Origin: an uncultured Rhodospirillales bacterium
Lineage (GTDB): Bacteria > Pseudomonadota > Alphaproteobacteria > Acetobacterales > Acetobacteraceae
DNA: 15,153 nt
Direction of reading: 5' to 3'
Assembly (NCBI GenBank): GCA_903928045.1
Contig: CAIYPH010000515.1
Location: forward strand, 1-15,153
Positions 14,818-15,153 of the stretch are shown here, piece by piece. Within the stretch, counting starts at the first letter, position 1. The number at the start of each line of letters is the position of its first letter. The notes beneath the pieces were generated by a model, which had not been told where the DNA came from, did not search any database, and worked only from the letters and a program-made list of their open reading frames with translations. The position numbers and the translations under genes were made by a program.

Positions 14818-14870
14818 AGGAAGGCAAGCGCTTCTTTTTTGAAAAAAAGAAGCAAAACTTTTATCCGCTT
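14818..14870 (+). repeat. Palindromic A/T-rich repeat, copy F
   Basis: A purine-rich lead (AGGAAGGCAAGC) faces the start of the second SDR gene. Arms GCTTCTTTTTT (14830-14840) and AAAAAAGAAGC (14843-14853) are perfect over 11 bp, then AAAACTTTTATCCGCTT. GC-type. No inverted partner is seen before the next gene at 14953. Confidence 0.87.
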
Positions 14871-14916
14871 TCTTCCCGCCTTCGCAAAAAATCTTCACCT
14901 TCGCGCATTTTTTCTC

Positions 14917-14950
14917 TTGTATGTCGATGACGATGAGATTAAACATACAA
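14917..14950. promoter_or_regulatory. Inverted repeat just before the last gene
   Basis: TTGTATGT (14917-14924) and ACATACAA (14943-14950) are perfect 8-base inverted copies with 18 bases between, ending 2 bases before the ATG at 14953. It could be an operator for a dimeric regulator or a leader hairpin that affects access to the start codon. No Shine-Dalgarno sequence lies between it and the ATG. Confidence 0.45.
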
Positions 14951-14952
14951 AC

Positions 14953-15153
14953 ATGTTCCATCACTTCCACACCCCCCGCCTGCCCGAAGGCACCCCCGAA
15001 GCGATCCGTCGCTTCGTGATGGCCATCGGCGGACTGTGCGAAGCGATCGGCCGCGCCTTCAATCCCAACCCGCCCGTCCCCGGCCTCATCATCGACAACT
15101 ACATCCTGCGCACCCCCCGCCGCTTCGAGCGCCGCATGGCCCGCCTCAACGCC
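14953..15153 (+). CDS. Unrecognised protein, N-terminal part (runs off the window)
   Basis: The frame is open from ATG 14953 to the window end, giving 67 residues that begin MFHHFHTPRLPEGTPEAIRR. I do not recognise a family. Visible are a His-rich start, a small hydrophobic stretch (FVMAIGGLCEAIG, about 21-33), a Pro-rich PNPPVPGLIID segment and a basic RRFERRMARLNA end. Codons are strongly C-ended like those of the plus-strand genes to the left, which supports real coding. No ribosome site is visible; the frame stays open further upstream and has a TTG at 14917, so the start is uncertain. An 8-base inverted repeat lies immediately upstream. Confidence 0.6.
   Translation, partial: MFHHFHTPRLPEGTPEAIRRFVMAIGGLCEAIGRAFNPNPPVPGLIIDNYILRTPRRFERRMARLNA

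Overview
The window looks like part of a GC-rich alphaproteobacterial chromosome. Acetobacteraceae or a close relative is my best guess, from protein character, GC-rich codon use and the style of the intergenic repeats; no rRNA or marker gene is present to confirm this. Eleven protein-coding genes can be supported, two of them cut by the window edges. No tRNA, rRNA, CRISPR array, transposase or integrase is visible, and no gene-free stretch exceeds 300 bases (the longest is 7783-8038).

Layout. (1) 1-3479, plus strand: the C-terminal end of an MdtB-type RND pump subunit and a complete MdtC-type subunit. (2) 3511-7782, minus strand, read right to left: a methyl-accepting chemotaxis protein, an enolase-superfamily enzyme and a zinc-dependent deacylase of the AstE/aspartoacylase family. 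(3) 8039-11973, plus strand, divergent from block 2: a sugar-type (CUT1) ABC importer made of a binding protein and two permeases, followed by a short-chain dehydrogenase (SDR). (4) 12158-13651, plus strand: a carotenoid-oxygenase/lignostilbene-dioxygenase family enzyme with all four iron-binding histidines. (5) 13865-14773, minus strand: a second SDR with an intact catalytic set and a LigD-like C-terminal tail. (6) 14953 to the end, plus strand: the start of an unrecognised protein.

Blocks 2 and 3 read as one divergently transcribed unit around the control region 7783-8038: sensing (chemoreceptor), uptake (importer) and conversion (enolase-superfamily enzyme, deacylase, SDR) of an unidentified, probably carbohydrate- or acid-type compound. 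Neither the importer's ATPase nor a transcription regulator is in the window. Blocks 4 and 5 could belong to turnover of lignin-type aromatics or apocarotenoids, but that is inference.

The most unusual feature is a family of six short, A/T-rich palindromic repeats in otherwise GC-rich DNA, at about 281, 11974, 12057, 13652, 13811 and 14818. The hairpin arms covary between copies (GGTTC with GAACC, or GCTTC with GAAGC). The purine-rich side of each copy faces the neighbouring gene. Four copies form two head-to-head pairs, one of which encloses a different REP-like palindrome. One copy appears to supply the stop codon of the mdtB-like gene. A second notable element is a 21-bp stem (5721-5773) that buries the ribosome-binding site and start codon of the enolase-superfamily gene. 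Third, the SDR in the importer operon has Met in place of the catalytic Lys.
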